Positions 10,365-23,221 are shown, counted from the first letter of the stretch. The stretch: DNA of 64,000 nucleotides from Paratinospora sagittata (GCA_035771175.1 CM069590.1:28534821-28598820), one strand, 5' to 3'. Program-made: numbers and translations. The notes: generated by a model not told the origin, from the sequence alone.

Positions 10365-11231
10365 ATCATTGTAGAATTCGAAAGCTATTGTTTGATGTGT
10401 TCTTGATGCAAAACAGGTGATGTGTTCCTCTTTGATGTGTTATCTTACCGAGACCACTTCATATACTTAGAGTTTTAAACAATGGATAGCCTCTGCAAAT
10501 CATAGCACACAAGGGATAAAATGAAGAACTAGCTGAACATCAAGACAGATTGCAATTTTGATTCAATTCGAAGCTTTTTTTTGCAAAGGCAAGAATCATT
10601 ACTTTCTTCTCTTGAAAAACTCTTCGAAAAGCTCAATCTAACTTGCAAATATCGTGCGTGTTGAATTTTTGAAAATCAGAGAATGAGTGTTTTATAAAAT
10701 TTGAAGTTGAAGGTTAAAGAGCAAGAGTACTAAAAAATGATTTGAATTCAAAACATTGTTCAATCTAAAGTTTTTTGCGCGTGCGAGACAATGGGAATCA
10801 TCTAGGTGTTACTAGAGAATATTTCAATTAAGATAACCTGGCAAAAGTGTGAAAAGGAATAGAAAAATCGAGCAAGCAGAAGTGCCCACATTTTTCTCGT
10901 TAGAAATATAAGATTTTAGTCTAAGACGTGCCAATTGCTGGATAGCCTTATTTTTGAGAAATTAATATTTTGACACTAAAGAACCATTTCAATGACTCAA
11001 AACACTTTGATATAAGAAGAAACACTTTTAAATAATTCAAAACTCATTAAAATTATGATTAAAACCTTTCGGAAAACATTTTTGTAAAAATGAAATACTA
11101 TATCGAAAGTGATTTTGAAGACTTTGCAATTTTCAGAGTTTTAGTGCTAAGATTGATCGAGGGGTTACCTTACACACCAGAGATCAAACTAATGCATTAG
11201 ACATGAGATATGTCTTCGTTCTTCGAGCTTG
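10365..11231 (+). repeat. Monomer 13: A1, gaag tail (867 bp)
   Basis: Has aaatcatagc and aaaagtgtgaaaagg, a two-base insertion shared only with unit 31. Body is gcgcg type and tail is gagaaatt, caatgactc, agaagaaac. Opens pentamer copy 1. Confidence 0.97.
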
Positions 11232-12072
11232 ATCATTGTCAAATCCGAAAGCTATTATTTGATGTGTTCCTCTTTGATGTGTTATCTTACCGAGACCACT
11301 TCATATACTTAGAGTTTTAAACAATGGATAGCCTCTGCAAATCTTAGCACACAAGGGATAAAATGAAGAACTAGCTGAACATCAAGACAGATTGCAATTT
11401 TGATTCAATTCGAAGCCTTTTTTTGCAAAGGCAAGAATCATTACTTTCTTCTCTTGAAAAACTCTTCGAAAAGCTCAATCTAACTTGCAAATATCGTGCG
11501 TGTTGAATTTTTGAAAATCAGAGAATGAGTGTTTTATAAAATTTGAAGTTGAAGGTTAAAGAGCAAGAGTACTAAAAAATGATTTGAATTCAAAACATTG
11601 TTCAATCTAAAGTTTTTTGGGGGTGCGAGACAATGGGAATCATCTAGGTGTTACTAGAGAATATTTCAATTAAGATAACCTGGCAAAACCGTGAAGGAAT
11701 AGAAAAATCGAGCAAGCAGAAGTGCCCACATTTTTCTCGTTAGATATATAAGATTTTAGTCTAAGACGTGCAAATTGCTGGATAGCCTTATTTTTGAGAA
11801 ATTAATATTTTGACACTAAAGAACCATTTCATTGACTCAAAACACTTTGATATAAGATTAAACACTTTTAAATAATTGAAAACTCATTAAAATTATGATT
11901 AAAAGCTTTCAGAAAATAATTTTTTTCAAAATGAAATACTATATCGAAAGTGATTTTGAAGACTTTGCAATTTTTAGAGTTTTAGTGCTGAGATTATTCG
12001 AGGGGTTACCCTACACACCAGAGATCAAACTAATGCATTAGACATGAGATATGTCTTCGTTCTTCGAGCTTG
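11232..12072 (+). repeat. Monomer 14: B head, L tail (841 bp)
   Basis: The head reads attgtcaaatcc and ctattatttg. Body has gggggtg, aaaaccgtg and tagatatat. The L tail has gattattcg, the form used through the centre of the array. Partner of unit 23 at 7713 bp. Confidence 0.97.
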
Positions 12073-12937
12073 ATCTTTGTAGAATTCGAAAGCTATTGTT
12101 TGATGTGTTCTTGATGCAAAACAGGTGATGTGTCCCTTTTTGATGTGTTATCTTACCGAGACAACTTCATATACTTAGAGTTTTAAACAATGGATAGCCT
12201 CTGCAAATCTTAGCACACAAGGGATAAAATGAAGAACTAGCTGAACATCAAGACAGATTGCAATTTTGATTCAATTCGAAGCATTTTTTTGCAAAGGCAA
12301 GAATCATTACTTTCTTCTCTTGAAAAACTCTACGAAAAGCTCAATCTAACTTGCAAATATCGTGCGTGTTGAATTTTTGAAAATCAGAGAATAAGTGTTT
12401 TATAAAATTTGAAGTTGAAGGTTAAAGAGCAAGAGTACTACAAAATGATTTGAATTCAAAACATTGTTCAATCTAAAGTTTTTTGGGCGTGCGAGACAAT
12501 GGGAATCATCTAGGTGTTACTAGAGAATATTTCAATTAAGATAACCTGGCAAAACGGTGAAGGAATAGAAAAATTGAGCAAGCAGAAGTGCCCACATTTT
12601 TCTCGTTAGAAATATAAGATTTTAGTCTAAGACGTGCCAATTGCTGGATAGCCTTATTTTTGAAAAATTAATATTTTGACACTAAAGAACCATTTCATTG
12701 ACTCAAAACACTTTGATATAAGAAAAAACACTTTTAAAAAATTCAAAACTCTTTAAAATTATGATTAAAACCTTTCGAAAAACATTTTTGTAAAAATGAA
12801 ATACTATATCGAAAGTGATTTTGAAGACTTTGCAGTTTTCAGAGTTTTAGTGCTAAGATTGATCGAGGGGTTACCTTACACACCAGAGATCAAACTAATG
12901 CATTAGACATGAGATATGTCTTCGTTCTTCGAGCTTG
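12073..12937 (+). repeat. Monomer 15: C head, gaaa tail (865 bp)
   Basis: C head with gcattttttt and ctctacgaa. Others: aaaacggtg, aaattgagc, agaaaaaacactttt followed by aaaaaattc, ctttcgaaaaac and tgcagttttc. Partner of unit 24 at 7713 bp. Confidence 0.97.
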
Positions 12938-13802
12938 ATCATTGTAGAATTCGAAAGCTATTGTTTGATGTGTTCTTGATGCAAAACAGGTGATGTGTTC
13001 CTCTTTGATGTGTTATCTTACCGAGACCACTTCATATACTTAGAGTTTTAAACAATGGGTAGCCTCTGCAAATCTTAGCACACAAGGGATAAAATGAAGA
13101 ACTAGCTGAACATCAAGACAGATTGCAATTTTGATTCAATTCGAAGCCTTTTTTTGCAAAGGCAAGAATCATTACTTTCTTCTCTTGAAAAACTCTTCGA
13201 AAACCTCAATCTAACTTGCAAATATCCTGCGTGTTGTATTTTTGAAAATCAGAGAATAAGTGTTTTATAAAATTTGAAGTTGAAGGTTAAAGAGCAAGAG
13301 TACTACAAAATGATTTGAATTCAAAACATTGTTCAATCTAAAGTTTTTTGGGCGTGCGAGACAATGGGAATCATCTAGGTGTTACTAGAGATTATTTCAA
13401 TTAAGATAACCTGGCAAAACGATGAAGGAATAGAAAAATCGAGCAAGCAGAAGTGCCCACATTTTTCTCGTTAGAAATATCAGATTTTAGTCTAAGACGT
13501 GCCAATTGCTGGATAGCCTTATTTTTGAAAAATTAATATTTTGACACTAAAGAACCATTTCATTGACTCAAAACACTTTGATATAAGAATAAACACTTTT
13601 AAATAATTCAAAACTCTTTAAAATTATGATTAAAACCTTTCGGAAAACATTTTTGTAAAAATGAAATACTATATCGAAAGTGATTTTGAAGACTTTGCAA
13701 TTTTCAGAGTTTTAGTGCTAAGGTTGATCGAGGGGTTGCCTTACACACCAGAGATCAAACTAATGCATTAGACATGAGATATGTCTTCGTTCTTCGAGCT
13801 TG
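12938..13802 (+). repeat. Monomer 16: A2, gaat tail (865 bp)
   Basis: Has gggtagcc, gaaaacctc, atatcctgcg, gttgtattttt, gaataagtg, agagattattt, aaaacgatg, atatcagatt, aggttgatcg and ggttgcc. Partner of unit 25 at 7713 bp. Confidence 0.97.
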
Positions 13803-14667
13803 ATCATTGTAGAATTCGAAAGCTATTGTTTGATGTGTTCTTGATGCAAAACAGGTGATGTGTTCCTCTTTGATGTGTTATCTTACCGAGACCACTTCAT
13901 ATACTTAGAGTTTTAAACAATGGATAGCCTCTGCAAATCTTAGCACACAAGGGATAAAATGAAGAACTAGCTGAACATCAAGACAGATTGCAATTTTGAT
14001 TCAATTCGAAGCCTTTTTTTGCAAAGGCAAGAATCATTACTTTCTTCTCTTGAAAAACTCTTCGAAAAGCTCAATCTAACTTGCAAATATCGTGCGTGTT
14101 GTATTTTTGAAAATCAGAGAATGAGTGTTTTATTAAATTTGAAGTTGAAGGTTAAAGAGCAAGAGTACTACATAATGATTTGAATTCAAAACATTGTTCA
14201 ATCTAAAGTTTTTTGGGCGTGCGAGACAATGGGAATCATCTAGGTGTTACTAGAGAATATTTCAATTAAGATAACCTGGCAAAATTGTGAAGGAATAGAA
14301 AAATCGAGCAAGCAGAAGTGCCCACATTTTTCTCATTAGAAATATAAGATTTTAGTCTAAGACGTGCCAATTGCTGGATAGCCTTATTTTTGAAAAATTA
14401 ATATTTTGACACTAAAGAACCATTTCATTGACTCAAAACACTTTGATATAAGAATAAACACTTTTAAATAATTCAAAACTCATTAAAATTATGATTAAAA
14501 CCTTTCGGAAAACATTTTTGTAAAAATGAAATACTATATCAAAAGTGATTTTGAAGACTTTGCAATTTTCAGAGTTTTAGTGCTAAGATTGATCGAGGGG
14601 ATACCTTACACACCAGAGATCAAACTAATGCATTAGACATGAGATATGTCTTCGTTCTTCGAGCTTG
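13803..14667 (+). repeat. Monomer 17: A3, gaat tail (865 bp)
   Basis: Has gttgtattttt, tttattaaattt, tacataatg, aaaattgtg, tctcattag, tatcaaaagtg and gggatacc. Closes pentamer copy 1. Its tctcattag recurs in unit 22. Confidence 0.97.
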
Positions 14668-15532
14668 ATCATTGTAGAATTCGAAAGCTATTGTTTGATG
14701 TGTTCTTGATGCAAAACAGGTGATGTGTTCCTCTTTGATGTGTTATCTTACCGAGACCACTTCATATACTTAGAGTTTTAAACAATGGATAGCCTCTGCA
14801 AATCTTAGCACACAAGGGATAAAATGAAGAACTAGCTGAACATCAAGACAGATTGCAATTTTGATTCAATTCGAAGCTTTTTTTTGCAAAGGCAAGAATC
14901 ATTACTTTCTTCTCTTGAAAAACTCTTCGAAAAGCTCAATCTAACTTGCAAATATCGTGCGTGTTGAATTTTTGAAAATCAGAGAATGAGTGTTTTATAA
15001 AATTCTAAGTTGAAGGTTAAAGAGCAAGAGTACTAAAAAATGATTTGAATTCAAAACATTGTTCAATCTAAAGTTTTTTGCGCGTGCGAGACAATGGGAA
15101 TCATCTAGGTGTTACTAGAGAATATTTCAATTAAGATAACCTGGCAAAACTGTGAAGGAATAGAAAAATCGAGCATGCAGAAGTGCCCACATTTTTCTCG
15201 TTAGAAATATAAGATTTTAGTCTAAGACGTGCCAATTGCTGGATAGCCTTATTTTTGAGAAATTAATATTTTGACACTAAAGAACCATTTCAATGACTCA
15301 AAACACTTTGATATAAGAAGAAACACTTTTAAATAATTCAAAACTCATTAAAATTATGATTAAAACCTTTCGGAAAACATTTTTTTAAAAATGAAATACT
15401 ATATCGAAAGTGATTTTGAAGACTTTGCAATTTTCAGAGTTTTAGTGCTAAGATTGATCGAGGGGTTACCTTACACACCAGAGATCAAACTAATGCATTA
15501 GACATGAGCTATGTCTTCGTTCTTCGAGCTTG
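14668..15532 (+). repeat. Monomer 18: A1, gaag tail (865 bp)
   Basis: Has aaattctaag, gagcatgcag, gagaaatt, agaagaaac, attttttTaaaaatg (T for G) and gagctatgtc. The first and last markers recur in unit 26, 6848 bp downstream. Confidence 0.97.
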
Positions 15533-16373
15533 ATCATTGTCGAATCCGAAAGCTATTGTTTGATGTGTTCCTCTTTGATGTGTTATCTTACCGAGACCAC
15601 TTCATATACTTAGAGTTTTAAACAATGGATAGCCTCTGCAAATCTTAGCACACAAGGGATAAAATGAAGAACTAGCTGAACATCAAGACAGATTGCAATT
15701 TTGATTCAATTTGAAGCCTTTTTTTGCAAAGGCAAGAATCATTACTTTCTTCTCTTGAAAAACTCTTCGAAAAGCTCAATCTAACTTGCAAATATCGTGC
15801 GTGTTGAATTTTTGAAATTCAGAGAATGAGTGTTTTATAAAATTTGAAGTTGAAGGTTAAAGAGCAAGAGTACTAAAAAATGATTTGAATTCAAAACATT
15901 GTTCAATCTAAAGTTTTTTGGGGGTGCGAGACAATGGGAATCATCTAGGTGTTACTAGAGAATATTTCAATTAAGATAACCTGGCAAAACTGTGAAGGAA
16001 TAGAAAAATCGAGCAAGCAGAAGTGCCCACATTTTTCTCGTTAGAAATATAAGATTTTAGTCTAAGACGTGCAAATTGCTGGATAGCCTTATTTTTGAAA
16101 AATTAATATTTTTGCACTAAAGAACCATTTCATTGACTCAAAACACTTTGATATAAGATTAAACACTTTTAAATAATTGAAAACTCATTAAAATTATGAT
16201 TAAAAGCTTTCAGAAAATAATTTTTTTCAAAATGAAATACTATATCGAAAGTGATTTTGAAGACTTTGCAATTTTTAGAGTTTTAGTGCTGAGATTATTC
16301 GAGGGGTTACCCTACACACCAGAGATCAAACTACTGCATTAGACATTAGATATGTCTTCGTTCTTCGAGCTTG
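15533..16373 (+). repeat. Monomer 19: B head, L tail (841 bp)
   Basis: Has caatttgaagcc, gaaattcag, gggggtg, atttttgcac, actactgcat and gacattagat. Most of these private markers recur in unit 27 at 6848 bp. Confidence 0.97.
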
Positions 16374-17239
16374 ATCTTTGTAGAATTCGAAAGCTATTGT
16401 TTGATGTGTTCTTGATGCAAAACAGGTGATGTGTCCCTTTTTGATGTGTTATCTTACCGAGACAACTTCATATACTTAGAGTTTTAAACAATGGATAGCC
16501 TCTGCAAATCTTAGCACACAAGGGATAAAATGAAGAACTAGCTGAACATCAAGACAGATTGCAATTTTGATTCAATTCGAAGCATTTTTTTGCAAAGGCA
16601 AGAATCATTACTTTCTTCTCTTGAAAAACTCTACGAAAAGCTCAATCTAACTTGCAAATATCGTGCGTGTTGAATTTTTGAAAATCAGAGAATAAGTGTT
16701 TTATAAAATTTAAAGTTGAAGGTTAAAGAGCAAGAGTACTACAAAATGATTTGAATTCAAAACATTGTTCAATCTAAAGTTTTTTTGGGCGTGCGAGACA
16801 ATGGGAATCATCTAGGTGTTACTAGAGAATATTTCAATTAAGATAACCTGGCAAAACAGTGAAGGAATAGAAAAATCGAGCAAGCAGAAGTGCCCACATT
16901 TTTCTCGTTAGAAATATAAGATTTTAGTCTAAGACGTGCCAATTGCTGGATAGCCTTATTTTTGAAAAATTAATATTTTGACACTAAAGAACCATTTCAT
17001 TGACTCAAAACACTTTGATATAAGAATAAACACTTTTAAATAATTCAAAACTCTTTAAAATTATGATTAAAACCTTTCGAAAAACATTTTTGTAAAAATG
17101 AAATACTATATCGAAAGTGATTTTGAAGACTTTGCAGTTTTCAGAGTTTTAGTGCTAAGATTGATCGAGGGGTTACCTTACACACCAGAGATCAAACTAA
17201 TGCATTAGACATGAGATATGTCTTCGTTCTTCGAGCTTG
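16374..17239 (+). repeat. Monomer 20: C head, gaat tail (866 bp)
   Basis: Has aaatttaaag, one extra T in gtttttttggg, aaaacagtg, ctttcgaaaaac and tgcagttttc. Partner of unit 28. The extra T explains 866 bp. Confidence 0.97.
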
Positions 17240-18104
17240 ATCATTGTAGAATTCGAAAGCTATTGTTTGATGTGTTCTTGATGCAAAACAGGTGATGTGT
17301 TCCTCTTTGATGTGTTATCTTACCGAGACCACTTCATATACTTAGAGTTTTAAACAATGGGTAGCCTCTGCAAATCTTAGCACACAAGGGATAAAATGAA
17401 GAACTAGCTGAACATCAAGACAGATTGCAATTTTGATTCAATTCGAAGCCTTTTTTTGCAAAGGCAAGAATCATTACTTTCTTCTCTTGAAAAACTCTTC
17501 GAAAACCTCAATCTAACTTGCTAATATCCTGCATGTTGTATTTTTGAAAATCAGAGAATAAGTGTTTTATAAAATTTGAAGTTGAAGGTTAAAGAGCAAG
17601 AGTACTACAAAATGATTTGAATTCAAAACATTGTTCAATCTAAAATTTTTGGGGCGTGCGAGACAATGGGAATCATCTAGGTGTTACTAGAGAATATTTC
17701 AATTAAGATAACCTGGCAAAACGGTGAAGGAATAGAAAAATCAAGCAAGCAGAAGTGCCCACATTTTTCTCGTTAGAAATATCAGATTTTTGTCTAAGAC
17801 GTGCCAATTGCTGGATAGCCTTATTTTTGAAAAATTAATATTTTGACACTAAAGAACCATTTCAATGACTCAAAACACTTTGATATAAGAAGAAACACTT
17901 TTAAATAATTCAAAACTCATTAAAATTATGATTAAAACCTTTCGGAAAACATTTTTGTAAAAATGAAATACTATATCGAAAGTGATTTTGAAGACTTTGC
18001 AATTTTCAGAGTTTTAGTGCTAAGATTGATCGAGGGGTTACCTTACACACCAGAGATCAAACTAATGCATTAGACATGAGATATGTCTTCGTTCTTCGAG
18101 CTTG
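17240..18104 (+). repeat. Monomer 21: A2/A1 fusion, gaag tail (865 bp)
   Basis: A2 head and body (gggtagcc, gaaaacctc) with cttgctaatatcc, aaatttttgggg, aatcaagc and atcagatttttg, then an A1 tail (caatgactc, agaagaaac). Founder-type fusion seen again in units 29, 36, 51 and 55. Private: ctgcatgttg. Confidence 0.96.
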
Positions 18105-18944
18105 ATCATTGTCGAATCCGAAAGCTATTGTTTGATGTGTTCCTCTTTGATGTGTTATCTTACCGAGACCACTTCATATACTTAGAGTTTTAAACAATGG
18201 ATAGCCTCTGCAAATCTTAGCACACAAGGGATAAAATGAAGAACTAGCTGAACATCAAGACAGATTGCAATTTTGATTCAATTCGAAGCCTTTTTTTGCA
18301 AAGGCAAGAATCATTACTTTCTTCTCTTGAAAAACTCTTCGAAAAGCTCAATCTAACTTGCAAATATCGTGCGTGTTGTATTTTTGAAAATCAGAGAATG
18401 AGTGTTTTATTAAATTTGAAGTTGAAGGTTAAAGAGCAAGAGTACTACATAATGATTTGAATTCAAAACATTGTTCAATCTAAAGTTTTTTGGGCGTGCG
18501 AGACAATGGGAATCATCTAGGTGTTACTAGAGATTATTTCAATTAAGATAACCTGGCAAAATTGTGAAGGAATAGAAAAATCGAGCAAGCAGAAGTGCCC
18601 ACATTTTTCTCATTAGAAATATAAGATTTTAGTCTAAGACGTGCAAATTGCTGGATAGCCTTATTTTTGAAAAATTAATATTTTGACACTAAAGAACCAT
18701 TTCATTGACTCAAAACACTTTGATATAAGAATAAACACTTTTAAATAATTGAAAACTCATTAAAATTATGATTAAAACCTTTCAGAAAACATTTTTGTAA
18801 AAATGAAATACTATATCGAAAGTGATTTTGAAGACTTTGCAATTTTCAGAGTTTTAGTGCTAAGATTGATCGAGGGGTTACCTTACACACCAGAGATCAA
18901 ACTAATGCATTAGACATGAGATATGTCTTCGTTCTTCGAGCTTG
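18105..18944 (+). repeat. Monomer 22: B/A3 fusion with mixed tail (840 bp)
   Basis: B head with the 25 bp deletion, then an A3 body (gttgtattttt, tttattaaattt, tacataatg, tctcattag). The tail alternates L and non-L markers: gtgcaaatt, agaataaac, aattgaaaac, acctttcagaaaac. This is the only mixed tail in the window and suggests two or more switches. Confidence 0.95.
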
Positions 18945-19785
18945 ATCATTGTCGAATCCGAAAGCTATTATTTGATGTGTTCCTCTTTGATGTGTTATCT
19001 TACCGAGACCACTTCATATACTTAGAGTTTTAAACAATGGATAGCCTCTGCAAATCTTAGCACACAAGGGATAAAATGAAGAACTAGCTGAACATCAAGA
19101 CAGATTGCAATTTTGATTCAATTCGAAGCCTTTTTTTGCAAAGGCAAGAATCATTACTTTCTTCTCTTGAAAAACTCTTCGAAAAGCTCAATCTAACTTG
19201 CAAATATCGTGCGTGTTGAATTTTTGAAAATCAGAGAATGAGTGTTTTATAAAATTTGAAGTTGAAGGTTAAAGAGCAAGAGTACTAAAAAATGAGTTGA
19301 ATTCAAAACATTGTTCAATCTAAAGTTTTTTGGGGGTGCGAGACAATGGGAATCATCTAGGTGTTACTAGAGAATATTTCAATTAAGATAACCTGGCAAA
19401 ACTGTGAAGGAATAGAAAAATCGAGCAAGCAGAAGTGCCCACATTTTTCTCGTTAGAAATATAAGATTTTAGTCTAAGACGTCCAAATTGCTGGATAGCC
19501 TTATTTTTGAAAAATTAATATTTTGACACTAAAGAACCATTTCATTGACTCAAAACACTTTGATATAAGATTAAACACTTTTAAATAATTGAAAACTCAT
19601 TAAAATTATGATTAAAAGCTTTCAGAAAATAATTTTTTTCAAAATGAAATACTATATCGAAAGTGATTTTGAAGACTTTGCAATTTTTAGAGTTTTAGTG
19701 CTGAGATTATTCGAGGGGTTACCCTACACACCAGAGATCAAACTAATGCATTAGACATGAGATATGTCTTCGTTCTTCGAGCTTG
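18945..19785 (+). repeat. Monomer 23: B head, L tail (841 bp)
   Basis: Has ctattatttg as in unit 14. Private changes are aatgagttgaatt, which breaks the palindrome, and gacgtccaaatt. L tail with gattattcg. Confidence 0.97.
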
Positions 19786-20650
19786 ATCTTTGTAGAATTC
19801 GAAAGCTATTGTTTGATGTGTTCTTGATGCAAAACAGGTGATGTGTCCCTTTTTGATGTGTTATCTTACCGAGACAACTTCATATACTTAGAGTTTTAAA
19901 CAATGGATAGCCTCTGCAAATCTTAGCACACAAGGGATAAAATGAAGAACTAGCTGAACATCAAGACAGATTGCAATTTTGATTCAATTCGAAGCATTTT
20001 TTTGCAAAGGCAAGAATCATTACTTTCTTCTCTTGAAAAACTCTACGAAAAGCTCAATCTAACTTGCAAATATCGTGCGTGTTGAATTTTTGAAAATCAG
20101 AGAATAAGTGTTTTATAAAATTTGAAGTTGAAGGTTAAAGAGCAAGAGTACTACAAAATGATTTGAATTCAAAACATTGTTCAATCTAAAGTTTTTTGGG
20201 CGTGCGAGACAATGGGAATCATCTAGGTGTTACTAGAGAATATTTCAATTAAGATAACCTGGCAAAACGGTGAAGGAATAGAAAAATCGAGCAAGCAGAA
20301 GTGCCCACATTTTTCTCGTTAGAAATATAAGATTTTAGTCTAAGACGTGCCAATTGCTGGATAGCCTTATTTTTGAAAAATTAATATTTTGACACTAAAG
20401 AACCATTTCATTGACTCAAAACACTTTGATATAAGAAAAAACACTTTTAAAAAATTCAAAACTCTTTAAAATTATGATTAAAACCTTTCGAAAAACATTT
20501 TTGTAAAAATGAAATACTATATCGAAAGTGATTTTGAAGACTTTGCAGTTTTCAGAGTTTTAGTGCTAAGATTGATCGAGGGGTTACCTTACACACCAGA
20601 GATCAAACTAATGCATTAGACATGAGATATGTCTTCGTTCTTCGAGCTTG
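19786..20650 (+). repeat. Monomer 24: C head, gaaa tail (865 bp)
   Basis: Matches unit 15, including agaaaaaacac with aaaaaattc, aaaacggtg, ctttcgaaaaac and tgcagttttc. It differs from unit 15 in having aaatcgagc. Confidence 0.97.
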
Positions 20651-21515
20651 ATCATTGTAGAATTCGAAAGCTATTGTTTGATGTGTTCTTGATGCAAAAC
20701 AGGTGATGTGTTCCTCTTTGATGTGTTATCTTACCGAGACCACTTCATATACTTAGAGTTTTAAACAATGGGTAGCCTCTGCAAATCTTAGCACACAAGG
20801 GATAAAATGAAGAACTAGCTGAACATCAAGACAGATTGCAATTTTGATTCAATTCGAAGCCTTTTTTTGCAAAGGCAAGAATCATTACTTTCTTCTCTTG
20901 AAAAACTCTTCGAAAACCTCAATCTAACTTGCAAATATCCTGCGTGTTGTATTTTTGACAATCAGAGAATAAGTGTTTTATAAAATTTGAAGTTGAAGGT
21001 TAAAGAGCAAGAGTACTACAAAATGATTTGAATTCAAAACATTGTTCAATCTAAAGTTTTTTGGGCGTGCGAGACAATGGGAATCATCTAGGTGTTACTA
21101 GAGATTATTTCAATTAAGATAACCTGGCAAAACGATGAAGGAATAGAAAAATCGAGCAAGCAGAAGTGCCCACATTTTTCTCGTTAGAAATATCAGATTT
21201 TTGTCTAAGACGTGCCAATTGCTGGATAGCCTTATTTTTGAAAAATTAATATTTTGACACTAAAGAACCATTTCATTGACTCAAAACACTTTGATATAAG
21301 AATAAACACTTTTAAATAATTCAAAACTCTTTAAAATTATGATTAAAACCTTTCGGAAAACATTTTTGTAAAAATGAAATACTATATCGAAAGTGATTTT
21401 GAAGACTTTGCAATTTTCAGAGTTTTAGTGCTAAGGTTGATCGAGGGGATACCTTACACACCAGAGATCAAACTAATGCATTAGACATGAGATATGTCTT
21501 CGTTGTTCGAGCTTG
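20651..21515 (+). repeat. Monomer 25: A2, gaat tail (865 bp)
   Basis: Matches unit 16 (agagattattt, aaaacgatg). Others: tttgacaatcag, atcagatttttg, gggatacc in place of ggttgcc, and cgttgttcg. The gggatacc marker belongs to A3, so the end may be a conversion. Confidence 0.97.
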
Positions 21516-22380
21516 ATCATTGTAGAATTCGAAAGCTATTGTTTGATGTGTTCTTGATGCAAAACAGGTGATGTGTTCCTCTTTGATGTGTTATCTTACC
21601 GAGACCACTTCATATACTTAGAGTTTTAAACAATGGGTAGCCTCTGCAAATCTTAGCACACAAGGGATAAAATGAAGAACTAGCTGAACATCAAGACAGA
21701 TTGCAATTTTGATTCAATTCGAAGCCTTTTTTTGCAAAGGCAAGAATCATTACTTTCTTCTCTTGAAAAACTCTTCGAAAAGCTCAATCTAACTTGCAAA
21801 TATCGTGCGTGTTGAATTTTTGAAAATCAGAGAATGAGTGTTTTATAAAATTCTAAGTTGAAGGTTAAAGAGCAAGAGTACTATAAAATGATTTGAATTC
21901 AAAACATTGTTCAATCTAAAGTTTTTTGCGCGTGCGAGACAATGGGAATCATCTAGGTGTTACTAGAGAATATTTCAATTAAGATAACCTGGCAAAACTG
22001 TGAAGGAATAGAAAAATCGAGCAAGCAGAAGTGCCCACATTTTTCTCGTTAGAAATATAAGATTTTAGTCTAAGACGTGCCAATTGCTGGATAGCCTTAT
22101 TTTTGAGAAATTAATATTTTGACACTAAAGAACCATTTCAATGACTCAAAACACTTTGATATAAGAAGAAACACTTTTAAATAATTCAAAACTCATTAAA
22201 ATTATGATTAAAACCTTTCGGAAAACATTTTTTTAAAAATGAAATACTATATCGAAAGTGATTTTGAAGACTTTGCAATTTTCAGAGTTTTAGTGCTAAG
22301 ATTGATCGAGGGGTTACCTTACACACCAGAGATCAAACTAATGCATTAGACATGAGCTATGTCTTCGTTCTTCGAGCTTG
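21516..22380 (+). repeat. Monomer 26: A2 head, A1 body and tail (865 bp)
   Basis: Starts with gggtagcc and gcc hairpin allele, then becomes unit 18-like: aaattctaag, tactataaaatg, gcgcg, agaagaaac, gagctatg. A different A2/A1 junction from that of units 21, 29 and 36. Confidence 0.96.
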
Positions 22381-23221
22381 ATCATTGTCGAATCCGAAAG
22401 CTATTGTTTGATGTGTTCCTCTTTGATGTGTTATCTTACCGAGACCACTTCATATACTTAGAGTTTTAAACAATGGATAGCCTCTGCAAATCTTAGCACA
22501 CAAGGGATAAAATGAAGAACTAGCTGAACATCAAGACAGATTGCAATTTTGATTCAATTGGAAGCCTTTTTTTGCAAAGGCAAGAATCATTACTTTCTTC
22601 TCTTGAAAAACTCTTCGAAAAGCTCAATCTAACTTGCAAATATCGTGCGTGTTGAATTTTTGAAATTCAGAGAATGAGTGTTTTATAAAATTTGAAGTTG
22701 AAGGTTAAAGAGCAAGAGTACTAAAAAATGATTTGAATTCAAAACATTGTTCAATCTAAAGTTTTTTGGGGGTGCGAGACAATGGGAATCATCTAGGTGT
22801 TACTAGAGAATATTTCAATTAAGATAACCTGGCAAAACTGTGAAGGAATAGAAAAATCGAGCAAGCAGAAGTGCCCACATTTTTCTCGTTAGAAATATAA
22901 GATTTTAGTCTAAGACGTGCAAATTGCTGGATAGCCTTATTTTTGAAAAATTAATATTTTTGCACTAAAGAACCATTTCATTGACTCAAAACACTTTGAT
23001 ATAAGATTAAACACTTTTAAATAATTGAAAACTCATTAAAATTATGATTAAAAGCTTTCAGAAAATAATTTTTTTCAAAATGAAATACTATATCGAAAGT
23101 GATTTTGAAGACTTTGCAATTTTGAGAGTTTTAGTGCTGAGATTATTCGAGGGGTTACCCTACACACCAGAGATCAAACTACTGCATTAGACATTAGATA
23201 TGTCTTCGTTCTTCGAGCTTG
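22381..23221 (+). repeat. Monomer 27: B head, L tail (841 bp)
   Basis: Partner of unit 19, with gaaattcag, atttttgcac, actactgcat and gacattagat. It differs by caattggaagcc and ttttgagag. Confidence 0.97.

Larger units (their letters stand above)
10365..14667 (+). repeat. Five-monomer higher-order repeat, copy 1 (units 13-17)
   Basis: Order is A1 (gaag tail), B (L tail), C (gaaa tail), A2 (gggtag, aggttgatcg) and A3 (gtattttt, gggatacc). Total length is 4303 bp. The two bases over the usual monomer sum come from the aa insertion in unit 13. This is one of the three cleanest examples of the pentameric order. Confidence 0.85.
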
